37,752 nt of DNA from NCBI RefSeq assembly GCF_031082295.1, contig NZ_JAVHLD010000030.1:1-37752 (forward strand), read 5' to 3'. Source of the DNA: Humidesulfovibrio sp. Its GTDB lineage: Bacteria; Desulfobacterota; Desulfovibrionia; Desulfovibrionales; Desulfovibrionaceae. The stretch's first letter is position 1; each line of letters begins with the position of its first letter. The position numbers were made by a program, and so were the translations under genes. Positions 1 to 8,927 of this stretch are shown here, piece by piece. The notes below the pieces were generated by a model that was not told where the DNA came from, did no database searches, and saw nothing but the letters and a program-made list of their open reading frames with translations.

Positions 1-65
1 CCTAGAAAAGTCTGTATATATTTCTCTGTTGAGCAAAAGAAACGACTTAATTTCGGGGGGCTACC

Positions 66-338
66 ATGAACACGCAACGCAAGAGAATGTACACCGGCAA
101 GGTTGAACTGCACAACGGATGGGAGCTGCGGCCATATGCCTACCTCAACAGCGACGGCACCTATGTCCCCGAGCTGTCGGCCCGGAAACACCATCCTGGC
201 AGCGCCATCGACATCGTGACCATCGATGAGAAATGCTGCAGCAAGGACGACGCCTTCTCCGTGGCCCTGAAACGCGGCATGTGCCTGGTGGCCACCCTGG
301 CCATGGGCACCAGCATCGGCACCACCCTGAGCGCGTAA
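66..338 (+). CDS. Small hypothetical protein (90 aa)
   Basis: I do not recognise this family. The ATG is preceded by a G-rich stretch (GGGGGG, about 5 nt upstream) that can act as a ribosome binding site. The product is a soluble-looking 90-residue protein, mildly basic, with a Cys-Cys pair in the middle (DEKCCSKDD) and a Gly/Ala/Thr-rich hydrophobic C-terminal end. No signal peptide or convincing membrane helix is visible. It stands alone, followed by a hairpin at 404-435 and then by the regulatory region of the chemoreceptor gene. Codon use matches its neighbours, which supports a real gene, but no function can be assigned from the sequence. Confidence 0.6.
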   Translation: MNTQRKRMYTGKVELHNGWELRPYAYLNSDGTYVPELSARKHHPGSAIDIVTIDEKCCSKDDAFSVALKRGMCLVATLAMGTSIGTTLSA

Positions 339-403
339 GCCTCGAGCGGCCCGGACCGGCGCACACCCCGGCGTCGGCCCCGGTCTTTACCCCGCACAGT
401 GAC

Positions 404-435
404 GGGCGGCCCCCCCTGCCGTGGAGAGGCCGCCC
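404..435 (+). terminator. Hairpin, probable terminator of the 90-aa gene
   Basis: The arms GGGCGGCC (404-411) and GGCCGCCC (428-435) pair perfectly over 8 bp and are followed by TTTGTTTC. The hairpin is the same length (32 nt) as the one after the chemoreceptor at 2574-2605 and matches it at about 28 positions. Confidence 0.6.
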
Positions 436-481
436 TTTGTTTCGCCCCGGCCCAGGGGCGCAAGCGCGCGAAGTCCCGCCG

Positions 482-525
482 CCGTCACCAAGCCGTCACG
501 AACCTTTCACCAGCCAGCCACCCTT
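482..525 (+). promoter_or_regulatory. PHO-box-like array upstream of the chemoreceptor gene
   Basis: Units in exact 11-bp register are CCGTCACCAAG (482-492), CCGTCACGAAC (493-503) and CTTTCACCAGC (504-514), with a degenerate fourth unit CAGCCACCCTT (515-525). PhoB boxes are direct 11-bp repeats of the CTGTCAT plus four-base type, and the orientation here matches transcription toward the gene at 603. A very similar array lies upstream of pstS (11584-11627), which supports the reading. Control by PhoB is inferred. Confidence 0.65.
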
Positions 526-602
526 TTGCCTGCGCGCCGGGCTAAGCCGAGTCTCCAGGCGGGACACCACCCGCCGGAAACTCCCACCCGGAGCACAACG
601 CC

Positions 603-2549
603 ATGCGCAACATCCCTGTCTGGGGCAAAATCGCCCTGGGACTCGCCGCCGCCTCGGCCCTGACCCTGGCCATCACCGCCGGGGGCTACCTGGGCCTACT
701 GCGCACAGAGTCCGCCCTGGCCGAAATGGCCAGGCACCACATGCCCGCGCTGGAGGCGCTCGCCACCCTGCGCAATGCCCTAACCGCCATCCAGCGCGCG
801 GAGCGCACCCTGCTCATCGAGGAGACCTCCGAAAACCCTGCGGAAATAGCCCGCCAGAACAAGCTCATGGAGAAGTACCGGGCTCTGGCCCGGGCGGCCT
901 TCGCGGCCTACGAGGCCCTGCCGCAGACACGCGCCGAGACGAAAGCCAAGGCCGAACCGCAGCCCGTCTTCCAGGCGGGCGCCACCCCCGCAGATACCCC
1001 CGATTCCCATACTGGCGATGCACAAACCGCCGCTCCCCAGGCGGGAGCACCCGTGGCGGGCGACCCGGCCTGGCTGGAGCTGAAGGACGCCTGGGACTCC
1101 TGGCTGAAGCGCCACGACAAGGTGCTGGAGTTCTTGGCCTCGGACATGCGCATGGGCGCCATGGCCCTGTCCATGCGCGAAGCCAGGGAGTCCCTGCTGC
1201 GCGTGGAGGCCGCGCTGGACGCCATGCAGGCCCGGGAGCGCGACGAGGCGAACGCCTTTGTGGCCCAGGCCCTGCCCCAGGCCAGGCGCGACCGGCTGCT
1301 GCTGCTCGCGGCCTCGGCCCTGGCCCTGCTGACGTCCGCAGGCTTCGGCCTGCACGTGACGCGCAACATCAGCCGCCCCCTGAAGAAGACCCTGGACTTT
1401 GCCGAGCGCGTGGCCGCGGGCGACCTCTCCGCCGAGCTCACGGTCAAGCGCCGTGACGAGATCGGGAAAATGGCCGACGCCCTGCGGATCATGGTGCTGG
1501 CGCTGCAGAAGGAGATCGCCCTGGCCGAGGAGCGCGGGCAAGAGGCCGCGGCAGAGGCCGAGCACGCCCGCCAGGCCGTGGAAGAGGCCAGGCAGGCGGG
1601 CCTGCGCGCCGAGCTCTCGCGCCGCGAGGGCATGCGCCAGGCGGCCTCGCGCATGGGTCAGGTGGTGGAGCGCCTGGGCTCGGCCTCGCAGCAGCTGGCC
1701 GCCCAGGTGGAACAGAGCGCGCGCGGAGCCGAGGAGCAGTCGCGCCTGTCCATCCGCACGGCCACGGACATGGAGCGGCTCATCGCCTCCGTTTCCGGCA
1801 CCGACGCCGGGGCCGCCAGCGCCGCCACCACCGCCGACGCGGCCCGCGACAAGGCCCTCACCGGCGCCGAGGCCGTGGAGCTGGTGACCCGCGACGTGGC
1901 CGCGGTGCAGGAGCGCGCCGCCGTCCTGCGCGGGAGCATGGACGCCCTGCGCGCCAGGAGCGAGGACATCGGCCGCATCATCTCCGTCATTGACGACATC
2001 GCCGACCAGACCAACCTGCTGGCCCTGAACGCCGCCATCGAGGCCGCGCGGGCGGGCGACGCCGGGCGCGGGTTCGCCGTGGTGGCCGACGAGGTCCGCA
2101 AGCTGGCCGAGAAGACCCAGGCCGCCACCAAGCAGGTGGACGAGGCCATCCGGGGCATCCAGCAGGAGACCGGCGGCAGCCTCACGCAGGTGGAGCTGGC
2201 GGGCAAGGCCGTGGACGAGGCCACCGAACAGGCCGGAGCCTCGGCCAGCGCTCTGGCGGAGATCGTGGACCTGGCCTCCCGCGCCGCCGGGGAGGTGCGC
2301 GGCATCGCCCAGTCCGCGCGCGAGCAGGCCCAGTCCGGGCGCGAGGTGAGCCAGTCCGTGGAGGACATGCGGCGCATCAGCGAGGAGACGAGCCGGGTCA
2401 TGGAGGAAAGCGCCCGGGCCGTGAGCGAGCTGGCCCAGCAGGCGCACAACCTCGCGGGCATTGTCGACGACATCCGCGCCGACGCGGGCGAGGACGCGGG
2501 TGACAACGAGCTCCCGCACAGGATGGAGCTGCTGCGGCCCGCCGCCTAG
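603..2549 (+). CDS. Methyl-accepting chemotaxis protein (transmembrane chemoreceptor)
   Basis: This is an inner-membrane chemoreceptor that would control CheA through CheW. It has a transmembrane helix at about residues 9-33, a predicted periplasmic sensor region at about 34-230 and a second helix at about 231-250. A HAMP linker follows at about 252-304, then a long cytoplasmic signalling coiled coil. The conserved hairpin tip is at about 463-505 ([18 protein letters not shown]). The sensor region looks mostly helical, as in four-helix-bundle sensors, but is interrupted by an Ala/Pro/Gln-rich stretch at about 109-155. There is no C-terminal CheR-docking pentapeptide. The ATG has a modest upstream CCGGAG. 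The gene stands alone between two near-identical hairpins and has a PHO-box-like array about 80 bp upstream, so its ligand or expression may relate to phosphate; the ligand itself is unknown. Confidence 0.93.
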   Translation: MRNIPVWGKIALGLAAASALTLAITAGGYLGLLRTESALAEMARHHMPALEALATLRNALTAIQRAERTLLIEETSENPAEIARQNKLMEKYRALARAAFAAYEALPQTRAETKAKAEPQPVFQAGATPADTPDSHTGDAQTAAPQAGAPVAGDPAWLELKDAWDSWLKRHDKVLEFLASDMRMGAMALSMREARESLLRVEAALDAMQARERDEANAFVAQALPQARRDRLLLLAASALALLTSAGFGLHVTRNISRPLKKTLDFAERVAAGDLSAELTVKRRDEIGKMADALRIMVLALQKEIALAEERGQEAAAEAEHARQAVEEARQAGLRAELSRREGMRQAASRMGQVVERLGSASQQLAAQVEQSARGAEEQSRLSIRTATDMERLIASVSGTDAGAASAATTADAARDKALTGAEAVELVTRDVAAVQERAAVLRGSMDALRARSEDIGRIISVIDDIADQTNLLALNAAIEAARAGDAGRGFAVVADEVRKLAEKTQAATKQVDEAIRGIQQETGGSLTQVELAGKAVDEATEQAGASASALAEIVDLASRAAGEVRGIAQSAREQAQSGREVSQSVEDMRRISEETSRVMEESARAVSELAQQAHNLAGIVDDIRADAGEDAGDNELPHRMELLRPAA

Positions 2550-2573
2550 CGCTTCATCGCCACCAAACGAACC

Positions 2574-2605
2574 GGGCGGCCCCTCCAGTTGTGGAGAGGC
2601 CGCCC
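2574..2605. terminator. Hairpin between convergent chemoreceptor and pckA genes
   Basis: GGGCGGCC (2574-2581) pairs with GGCCGCCC (2598-2605). The stem continues inward with CTCCA/TGGAG around a GTTG loop, with one C-A mismatch. It lies between the stop codons of two convergent genes and could stop transcription from both sides. The U-tract is weak. Confidence 0.7.
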
Positions 2606-2631
2606 GTTGCCGTTTGTATCGGAGCGTTAAG

Positions 2632-4377
2632 CTACTCGGCTTCGCCGTTGTTCACGCGCAGCGAGTTGATGAGCGAGAGCAGCAGGCTCGGCTTGTCGTG
2701 CAGGTCGCTCGACTGCAGGAACATCATGCGCTGGCGGAAGCGGCTCTGCACGGTGGCGATATACGCCGCGCGGTTCTCCACGTTGTCCGGGTGGTAGGCG
2801 TCGTAGTAGTCGGGCAGGATGGCCTCCACGCTGGCGCGGGTGGGAATCTGCGCGCCGGGCAGCAGGTCCAGCTTCTCCCACTGGAGCTTGTCGAGCAGAA
2901 GCGCGGTCTGCAGCGTCAGCGAGGTCTTGAGCGGGATGGCCCGCAGGTCCAGGTCCGACGACTTCCAGAACCCGCTGGAGTTGAAGCAGTAGCCCACGGC
3001 CCCCTGGTGGAAGACCTTGGTGAAGGCCTGCACGTCGCGCCACAGCTCGTACACCCGGAAGGGGTTGGCGTAGGGCATGAACACCAGCTTCTGCAACTCC
3101 TCCTCGGGCACGTTCTCGGCCCGGTTGCGCCGGGTCATGAGGCTCGCGCCCATGGCCACGGCCAGGGACGGATCGTCGAAGCGCATGAGCGGCGGCAGGC
3201 AGGAGTCCTTCATGAGCCAGCAGATGATGTCCGGGAAGCCGCAGCGGTTCACGTACGCGCCGAGCAGGTCGCGGTCGAACAGGGCGCGGCCGTTGGAGTT
3301 GCGCAGGTCCTGGCCCAGCGGCAGAACCTTGCCGTCCACCTCGATGAGCCCGTGGTTCATGACCGAAATGATGTAGCGCCAGTCGTCTGAGCCGAGCGGG
3401 CGCGAGTCGGTCTTGTCGAAGAGCGTGGGCTCCCACACGCGGCAGACCTTCTCCTCGCAGTCGATCTGGAAGGCGTCGTCGTGCAGCACCACCTTCTTGA
3501 AGCCCTCGGGCAGGGTGCCGCCGTTGTCGGCGCTGTTGGTGTGCGAGCTCTTGCCCGTGCCGGAAAGTCCGAAGAAGGCGATGGAGCGCTTGCCCACGGC
3601 CTTGGCCGCCTTGTCCTTGCAGCCGGAGAAGTCGATCTCCTTGATGCCGCCGTGGCAGGCGGCCATGCCCAGGCGCATGCCCGAGGTCCAGGCCAGGGTG
3701 AGCGTGCCCTTCTTGCGCTCGCCGAAGTAGCGCATGCCCAGGTTGAAGATGACGTTGGCGGTCTCGTCCACCAGGGCCAGCTGCGGCCCGCCGTGGTTGT
3801 TGTAGAACGGGTCGGGGTTGTTCCACAGGTTGTCGCCGATGATGAGGATGTCCTGGATGGGCAGCTTGGGGCTCTTCTCGTATTCCTTGGCCAGCTCGTC
3901 GTACGGGGTGAAGTTGGCCAGCCAGTTGAACACGTTGACGGCGTCGTCCTCTCCGGCCACCAGGGTGGCGCGGATCATGAGGTCCTTGTCCAGGCCGAGG
4001 ATGGCGTGGGCCTTGATGAGCGGACGCTTCTGGAAGTCGAACATGGCCTCGCGGATGTCGCCCAGGACCTTCTGCTGCTCGGTGGGGGTGAGGGCGTTGT
4101 AGAAGCGCCTGGCGTTGGCGCTACGGCCCACGATGCGGCCATGGCAGTTGTTCAGCACCTTGGCGCCCTTGGGCAGGCCCAGGCGCTTGGCGGCCGGGGG
4201 GTACACGGGCATGTCGGTGACGGCCACGTCGTGCTGGGCCTTGGCGAGCTCGTAGGCCTCGGCCGCGCTGACCAGGCGCACGCGGGGATCGAGGATGAGC
4301 GTTTCGGCAAGGGCGCGCAGGGGGGGCATTTTAGACAGGTCGGGACCGTAGAACTCGTAGCTCGACTGGCTGGACAT
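2632..4377 (-). CDS. pckA: Phosphoenolpyruvate carboxykinase (ATP type)
   Basis: It catalyses the reversible ATP-dependent conversion of oxaloacetate to PEP and CO2, linking C4 acids to gluconeogenesis in the cytoplasm. The diagnostic kinase-type P-loop FFGLSGTGKSS lies at about residues 268-278, where the family usually has GTGKTT. An acidic metal-binding segment follows (VVLHDDAF). At 581 residues it is longer than the typical 520-540 of the ATP family and is a divergent member. The ATG at 4377 was chosen because GGAGG sits 8 nt upstream; an in-frame ATG at 4473 would add 32 poorly coding residues. It is transcribed alone on the minus strand, convergent with the chemoreceptor gene. The upstream gap (4378-4576) has no clear promoter. 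Confidence 0.88.
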   Translation of the reverse strand: MSSQSSYEFYGPDLSKMPPLRALAETLILDPRVRLVSAAEAYELAKAQHDVAVTDMPVYPPAAKRLGLPKGAKVLNNCHGRIVGRSANARRFYNALTPTEQQKVLGDIREAMFDFQKRPLIKAHAILGLDKDLMIRATLVAGEDDAVNVFNWLANFTPYDELAKEYEKSPKLPIQDILIIGDNLWNNPDPFYNNHGGPQLALVDETANVIFNLGMRYFGERKKGTLTLAWTSGMRLGMAACHGGIKEIDFSGCKDKAAKAVGKRSIAFFGLSGTGKSSHTNSADNGGTLPEGFKKVVLHDDAFQIDCEEKVCRVWEPTLFDKTDSRPLGSDDWRYIISVMNHGLIEVDGKVLPLGQDLRNSNGRALFDRDLLGAYVNRCGFPDIICWLMKDSCLPPLMRFDDPSLAVAMGASLMTRRNRAENVPEEELQKLVFMPYANPFRVYELWRDVQAFTKVFHQGAVGYCFNSSGFWKSSDLDLRAIPLKTSLTLQTALLLDKLQWEKLDLLPGAQIPTRASVEAILPDYYDAYHPDNVENRAAYIATVQSRFRQRMMFLQSSDLHDKPSLLLSLINSLRVNNGEAE

Positions 4378-4576
4378 CCGGTGGGCCTCCAAAAAAGTGC
4401 CGCGCGGTGCGCGGAAGGATATGCGGCGGGCCTGCCCCCGCTCCTTTCCAAGCGCAAGGGTGTCCGCCGTCAACTCCTACCATAAATCATGGCCGTGGGG
4501 GCGGTCAACGGAAGAGTTCCCGCGGATGTGTTTCCCCTCGGATTGCTCCCTGAAGAAGCCTTGGCGGCGCGGCCCC

Positions 4577-5623
4577 TCATCCCAGCCCGAATTCGGCCTC
4601 CGCCCACAGCTCCACCTTGAGCCCCAGCCCGGCGTAGTCTTTCGCCAATTCGTTGCCCTGGCCCAGCACCTCGCCCTGCCAGCGCGGCGGGACGAAGAGC
4701 GTCCGGGCGGGCGCGGGGAGCGTGGCGCGGAGGCCGCTCACGTGCAGGAACAACGCGCGGGCGCGGGCCATCTGCCCCAGGGCGGGGTGCCTCGGCCCGG
4801 CCAGAATGCGCAAGCCCGCCTGCTCGACCAGGCCCACGCGCGCCGCTGGCACTCCCGCCCCCCAGAGCGTGAGGAGCGCCCTCGCCAGGGCGTCGACGGT
4901 GGCCGGGAGTTCCCAGGGCGCATACGCCCCGGCGCGCCAAAGCTCGGCCAGGCCCGTGCCCTCCAGCACCAGGCAGGGGTACAGCCGCACAAGCTCGGGC
5001 GCGCCCCCCGGCGCGAGGCCCGCCACCGCGGCCACATCGCGGGCGAAGTCCTCCACCCCCTCCGGCCCGGACATGCCCGGCAGGCCCGGCAGGAGCTGGA
5101 CGCCCAGGCTGAAGCCCGCCTCCGCCACCATCCGGCAGGCGCCAAGGGCCGTGGCCCCGTCGTAGCCCCGGCGGGAGGCCGCAAGCGCCGCGTCCTGAAA
5201 GCTCTGCACCCCCAGCTCCACAAGGTCGAGCCCGCGCGCGCGCAGGTCGGCCAGCAAGGCCGGGGTCACGGCGTCGGGCCGCGTGGAGCAGCGCACCCGG
5301 CACACGCGTCCCAAGGCCCGCAGCTCCGCCGCGAGGTCGAGGAAGCGCTCCGGCCAGGGCGCGGGCAGGGCCGTGAAGGTGCCGCCGTAAAAGGCCAGCT
5401 CCACCGGGCCTGCGGCCTCGGGCCGGGCCAAAACATCGGCGCGGGCGCGGGCCAGCACGTCGGAAAGCGGGGCGTCCGTCGCGGAAAGGAGCGCCTGGCC
5501 GGTCTGGGCGGGCTGGTTGCAGTAGAGGCAGCAGCCGGGGCAGCCGGCCTGGGGCAGGAACACGGGAAAGACTGGCGGCCGGGGCTGGCGCGAAGGCTCG
5601 GGATGGGCGAAGCGGGCGGCCAT
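4577..5623 (-). CDS. Radical SAM protein (Elp3/HemN-like fold)
   Basis: This is a 348-residue radical SAM enzyme of unknown substrate. The CX3CX2C iron-sulfur motif is at Cys28, Cys32 and Cys35 (GCPGCCLYCNQ). It is followed by the SAM-binding strand ELAFYGGTFT and by the motif LVELGVQSFQD, which is typical of Elp3/coproporphyrinogen-oxidase-like members. The start at 5623 was chosen because it lies 11 nt past the stop of the upstream ABC ATPase gene. Earlier in-frame ATGs (5665, 5713) would overlap that gene, and no strong ribosome binding site decides between them. It is the last gene of the membrane-fusion/ATPase/radical SAM run, at the position where a permease gene would be expected. Whether it works with the transporter is unknown. 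Confidence 0.8.
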   Translation of the reverse strand: MAARFAHPEPSRQPRPPVFPVFLPQAGCPGCCLYCNQPAQTGQALLSATDAPLSDVLARARADVLARPEAAGPVELAFYGGTFTALPAPWPERFLDLAAELRALGRVCRVRCSTRPDAVTPALLADLRARGLDLVELGVQSFQDAALAASRRGYDGATALGACRMVAEAGFSLGVQLLPGLPGMSGPEGVEDFARDVAAVAGLAPGGAPELVRLYPCLVLEGTGLAELWRAGAYAPWELPATVDALARALLTLWGAGVPAARVGLVEQAGLRILAGPRHPALGQMARARALFLHVSGLRATLPAPARTLFVPPRWQGEVLGQGNELAKDYAGLGLKVELWAEAEFGLG

Positions 5624-5633
5624 GTCCGGGCGG

Positions 5634-6494
5634 CTAGGCGTCGGCTTCGCCGGGACCAGTCTCATCGTGGGCGGGCTCGTTGTGGGCGGGTTCGTCGCTG
5701 ACAATGCGCCCATCGGCCAGGCGGATGATGCGCTGGGCCTTGCGGGCCACGGCCTCGTCGTGTGTCACGAGCACGATGCTGGTGCCGCTCTCGTTGACCT
5801 GGGCGAACAGGCGCATGATCTCCTGGCTGGTGGCGGTATCCAGCTGGCCCGTGGGCTCGTCGGCCAGGATCAGCTCGGGCTCGTTCAGCAGCGCCCGGGC
5901 CATGGCCACGCGCTGCTGCTGCCCGCCGGAGAGGTTGGCGGGCTTGAAGTGCACGCGGTCGGCCAGGCCCACGCGGTCCAGCAGCGAGAGCGCCCGTTCG
6001 CGCAGGGCCGCGGGCGGCGCGCCGGAATACATGCCCGGCAGCAGCACGTTCTCCAGGGCCGTGGCGTAGGGCACCAGGTAGAAGCTCTGGAACACGAAGC
6101 CCAGCGTGGTGTTGCGCAGGTGCGAGAGTTCCTCGTCGGCCAGGCCGGACACGTCGCGCCCGAGGAGCCGGTACGTCCCGGCGGTGGGCTGGTCGAGCAG
6201 GCCGAGCAGGTGCAGCAGCGTGCTCTTGCCCGAGCCCGACGTGCCCTGCAGCGCAACGAACTCGCCGCGCCGGATGGTCAGGTTGATGTCCGAGAGGACC
6301 TCGACGCCCCCTTCGACCACGTCAGCCCCGTTGGCAAGGCCGTTCGCCCCCACTCCGGGCTGCGGCGCGGGCTGGGGCTTCCCGCGCGAGAACAGCCGGG
6401 CCATGACGCCCTGGCGCTCCTGCGGGGCCAGCACCTGCCGGAACACCTTGCGGATGCCGGAGAGCTCGATGACGCTTTCGCCGGACACGCTCAT
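5634..6494 (-). CDS. ABC transporter ATP-binding protein, MacB/LolD type
   Basis: This is the nucleotide-binding subunit of an exporter or lipoprotein-release type ABC system. Visible motifs are Walker A GTSGSGKST (about 84-92), signature LSGGQQQR (about 188-195), Walker B LILADEP (about 208-214) and switch His245 (VTHDE). Sequence after the Q-loop (VFQSFYLVPYATALENV) is typical of the MacB/LolD/FtsE group. Two oddities stand out. A Pro/Gly-rich insertion of roughly 40 residues (about 22-62) splits the first beta strand from the core, and the C-terminal tail repeats an EPAH motif. Its ATG overlaps the stop of the upstream membrane-fusion gene by 4 nt (ATGA), so the two are co-translated. No FtsX-like permease is present nearby. 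Confidence 0.9.
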   Translation of the reverse strand: MSVSGESVIELSGIRKVFRQVLAPQERQGVMARLFSRGKPQPAPQPGVGANGLANGADVVEGGVEVLSDINLTIRRGEFVALQGTSGSGKSTLLHLLGLLDQPTAGTYRLLGRDVSGLADEELSHLRNTTLGFVFQSFYLVPYATALENVLLPGMYSGAPPAALRERALSLLDRVGLADRVHFKPANLSGGQQQRVAMARALLNEPELILADEPTGQLDTATSQEIMRLFAQVNESGTSIVLVTHDEAVARKAQRIIRLADGRIVSDEPAHNEPAHDETGPGEADA

Positions 6495-7645
6495 CCGCCC
6501 TTCTTGGAGGCCTTGGCGGGCTTTGGCTTGGCGCCCTGGCCCACGCCGGGAGCGGCCTCGGCGGGCTTCTCCTGGCCGGAGAGCACGATCTGCGTGGCCA
6601 CCTCGTCGCCCTCATTCAGGCCCTCCAGCACCTCGCTCTTGTCCAGGCCGGGCAGGCCGAGCTTGGCCGCCACCGGGCGCACGCCACCGGGCGCGGCCTT
6701 GTCCACCACGAACACGGTCTGGGTGCCGCCCACCCACTTGAGGGCCTGGTTGGGCACGGTGAGCACGTTTTGGCGGGTGTCCACCACCACGCTGCACTGG
6801 GTGGTCATCTCGGGCCGCAGCAGCAGGGCCTGCTCGCGGTCCACGGTGACCAGCGCCTTGTAGTAGACGATGTTGTCGCGGATCTCGGGCTCGGGGTACA
6901 CGCGGTCGAGCCTGCCGCTGAAGGTCTTGTCCGGCTGGGAGTCCACGCGGAACTCCACGGGCAGGCCGGTCTTCACGCGGCCCACGTCGGTCTCGTCCAC
7001 GTAGATCCACATCTCCAGCCGCGCGGGGTCGAGCACGGTGACGAGGTTGGCCACCTGCAGGCCCGCCACGATGGTCTCGCCCTCCTGGGCCGTGACCTGG
7101 GAGACCACGCCGTCGATGGGGCTGACGATGCGGGTGTAGGAGATGCGCACATCAAGCGTGGCCAGGGCGGCGCGCGCGGCGGCGGCGTCGGCCCGGGCGA
7201 CCTTGTAGTTCTGGCGGGTCTCGTCGAGGATGCTCTGGGCCTGCATGCCCTGGGTGGTCAGGGCCTCGTTGCGCGGCAGGGTCTTGGCGGCGAACTCGGC
7301 CTTGGCCTCGGCCAGGCGCAGGCGGGCGGCGGCCTCCTGGCGCTGGGCCTGAAGCTCGCGCGCGTCGATCTCGGCCACCACCTGGCCCTTCTTCACCGGG
7401 TCGCCCACGCGCACGTAGATGCGCGAGATGGTGCCCGTGGCCCGCGCGCCGATCTTGACGCTGGCGCCCACCTGGGCCTTGATGATGCCCGTGGCCTCCA
7501 GCACGCGGCGCACGTCGCCACGCGCCACCACGGTCGTGGCCAGCACCCTGGTGGCGCCCGTGGAGCGGCCCTTCTTGTAGTAGTACGCGCCGCCAGCCGC
7601 CAAGAGCAGCGCCAGCGCCAGGTACAGAAGCTTCTTTCGTGTCAT
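6491..7645 (-). CDS. Periplasmic adaptor / membrane-fusion protein (HlyD/MacA type)
   Basis: This adaptor is predicted to be anchored in the inner membrane by one N-terminal helix (about residues 5-22, after MTRKK) and to bridge a transporter to an outer-membrane channel. It shows the family order: beta-barrel and lipoyl-like halves around ARATGTISRIYVRVGDPVKK, a coiled-coil hairpin at about 95-170 rich in Ala, Arg and Glu, then the second lipoyl half (IVSPIDGVVSQV) and a membrane-proximal domain. The last 30 residues are Lys/Ala/Pro-rich. The length (384 aa) is normal for MacA-like proteins. AGGAC precedes the ATG. It is translationally coupled to the ATPase gene downstream and separated from era upstream by a repeat-rich gap. 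Confidence 0.9.
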   Translation of the reverse strand: MTRKKLLYLALALLLAAGGAYYYKKGRSTGATRVLATTVVARGDVRRVLEATGIIKAQVGASVKIGARATGTISRIYVRVGDPVKKGQVVAEIDARELQAQRQEAAARLRLAEAKAEFAAKTLPRNEALTTQGMQAQSILDETRQNYKVARADAAAARAALATLDVRISYTRIVSPIDGVVSQVTAQEGETIVAGLQVANLVTVLDPARLEMWIYVDETDVGRVKTGLPVEFRVDSQPDKTFSGRLDRVYPEPEIRDNIVYYKALVTVDREQALLLRPEMTTQCSVVVDTRQNVLTVPNQALKWVGGTQTVFVVDKAAPGGVRPVAAKLGLPGLDKSEVLEGLNEGDEVATQIVLSGQEKPAEAAPGVGQGAKPKPAKASKKGG

Positions 7646-7681
7646 GTCGGTTGTCCTGTGTGCCTACGGTGGCCTGGGGCT

Positions 7682-7809
7682 CCGCCCCTGGACCCCGCCA
7701 AAGGGCCTGAGGCCCTCTGGACACCCCATTTGTTCGCGGCGGAGTGCGAGGCGGTCCCCACCCCGCACTCCGCCGCCAAACGAGGGGGGCTGGGGGGAAT
7801 CATCCCCCC
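7682..7809. repeat. REP-like palindromic intergenic cluster
   Basis: The 180-bp gap between era and the membrane-fusion gene holds two strong palindromes. One has a 13-bp perfect stem (7736-7748 with 7764-7776, core CGGCGGAGTGCG). The other is a 7-bp stem (GGGGGGA 7792-7798 with TCCCCCC 7803-7809). Just before them (7677-7690) is the short palindromic phrase GGGGCTCCGCCCC. None is followed by a good U-tract on the minus strand. They look like dispersed extragenic palindromes rather than a standard terminator. Confidence 0.5.
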
Positions 7810-7825
7810 GAAAATTCTTCCTCTT

Positions 7826-8740
7826 CTACTCGCCCAGGCCCATCTCGCGCAGGAACGAGGTGTCCTCGGTCCAGTCCTCGCGCACGCGCACCCAGAGCTC
7901 CAGGTGCACCTGGCGCTCCAGCATCACTTCCAGCTCGATGCGCGCCGCCGTGCCGATCTTCTTCAGAAGCTGGCCGCCCTTGCCGATGACCATGCCCTTG
8001 TGCCCGGCCCGGGCCACGTGGATGGCGGCGTTGATGCGCACGGGGCCTTCCTCCGGCTCCTCCCACTGCTCGATCTCCACGATGGTGTTGTACGGCAGCT
8101 CCTGCTCCAGCTCCAGGAACAGCTTCTCGCGGATGGTCTCCGCCGCCAGGAAGCGCAGGGAGGCGGTGGAGAGCTGGTCCTCGGGGTACAGGGCCTCGCC
8201 CGCGGGCAGGACCTTGATGAGCTCGGAGAGCAGGGTGTCCACGCCGTCGCCCGTGGCCGCGGACAGCGGGAAGATCTCCGCGCCGGGGAAGCTCTGGCCC
8301 ACGCGCATGAGGAAGGGCAGCAGCTTCTCCTTGGGGCGCACGCGGTCGGTCTTGTTCACGGCGATGAACAGCGGGCGCTGCACGCGCTGCACGGGATCGG
8401 CCAGGGGCTTGATCTCGCGGTCAAAGAGGTGCGGCTTCTTGGTGTAGAGTTCGGCGTCGAGGATGAGCACCACGGCGTCGGCCTGGTGCAGGGCGCCCCA
8501 GGCGGCCTCCAGCAGCAGGCGGTTCATGCGCCCGGCCATGCGGTGCACGCCCGGGGTGTCGAGGAACACCACCTGGGCCGCGTCGTTGGTCAGGATGCCG
8601 CTGATGGCGTTTCTCGTGGTCTGCGGCTTGGGCGACACGATGGCCAGCTTCTGCCCCAGGATGTTGTTCAAGAGCGTGCTCTTGCCGGCGTTGGGCGGCC
8701 CCATGAGGGCCACGTGGCCAAAGCGATGGTCGGTGGTCAT
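7826..8740 (-). CDS. era: GTPase Era
   Basis: This ribosome-assembly GTPase binds the 3' end of 16S rRNA. The G domain carries G1 GPPNAGKST (14-22), G3 DTPG (61-64), G4 NKTD (129-132) and G5 SAATG (160-164). The C-terminal KH domain is marked by VIGKGGQLLKKIG (about 251-263). At 304 residues it has the normal length for Era. The ATG has AAGGA about 8 nt upstream. It is read alone on the minus strand and separated from the upstream peptidase gene by 276 bp. Confidence 0.96.
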   Translation of the reverse strand: MTTDHRFGHVALMGPPNAGKSTLLNNILGQKLAIVSPKPQTTRNAISGILTNDAAQVVFLDTPGVHRMAGRMNRLLLEAAWGALHQADAVVLILDAELYTKKPHLFDREIKPLADPVQRVQRPLFIAVNKTDRVRPKEKLLPFLMRVGQSFPGAEIFPLSAATGDGVDTLLSELIKVLPAGEALYPEDQLSTASLRFLAAETIREKLFLELEQELPYNTIVEIEQWEEPEEGPVRINAAIHVARAGHKGMVIGKGGQLLKKIGTAARIELEVMLERQVHLELWVRVREDWTEDTSFLREMGLGE

Positions 8741-8927
8741 GCAAAATCCTTGGTGTGATTACAGTATGTTGCCGCAGCGGGGGCTGCGCGTGTTCTTCTG
8801 GCGCGGCATTGATGATAGCAGAGCTTTGCGCAGCCGTCGACGCAGGCCGGGCCGCGTTTCCCGGCGGGCGCGCGGGCCTTGCAGACTCTCCCTTCTTGGG
8901 CCTGTTTCCAAAAGATGAATTTTGTTT

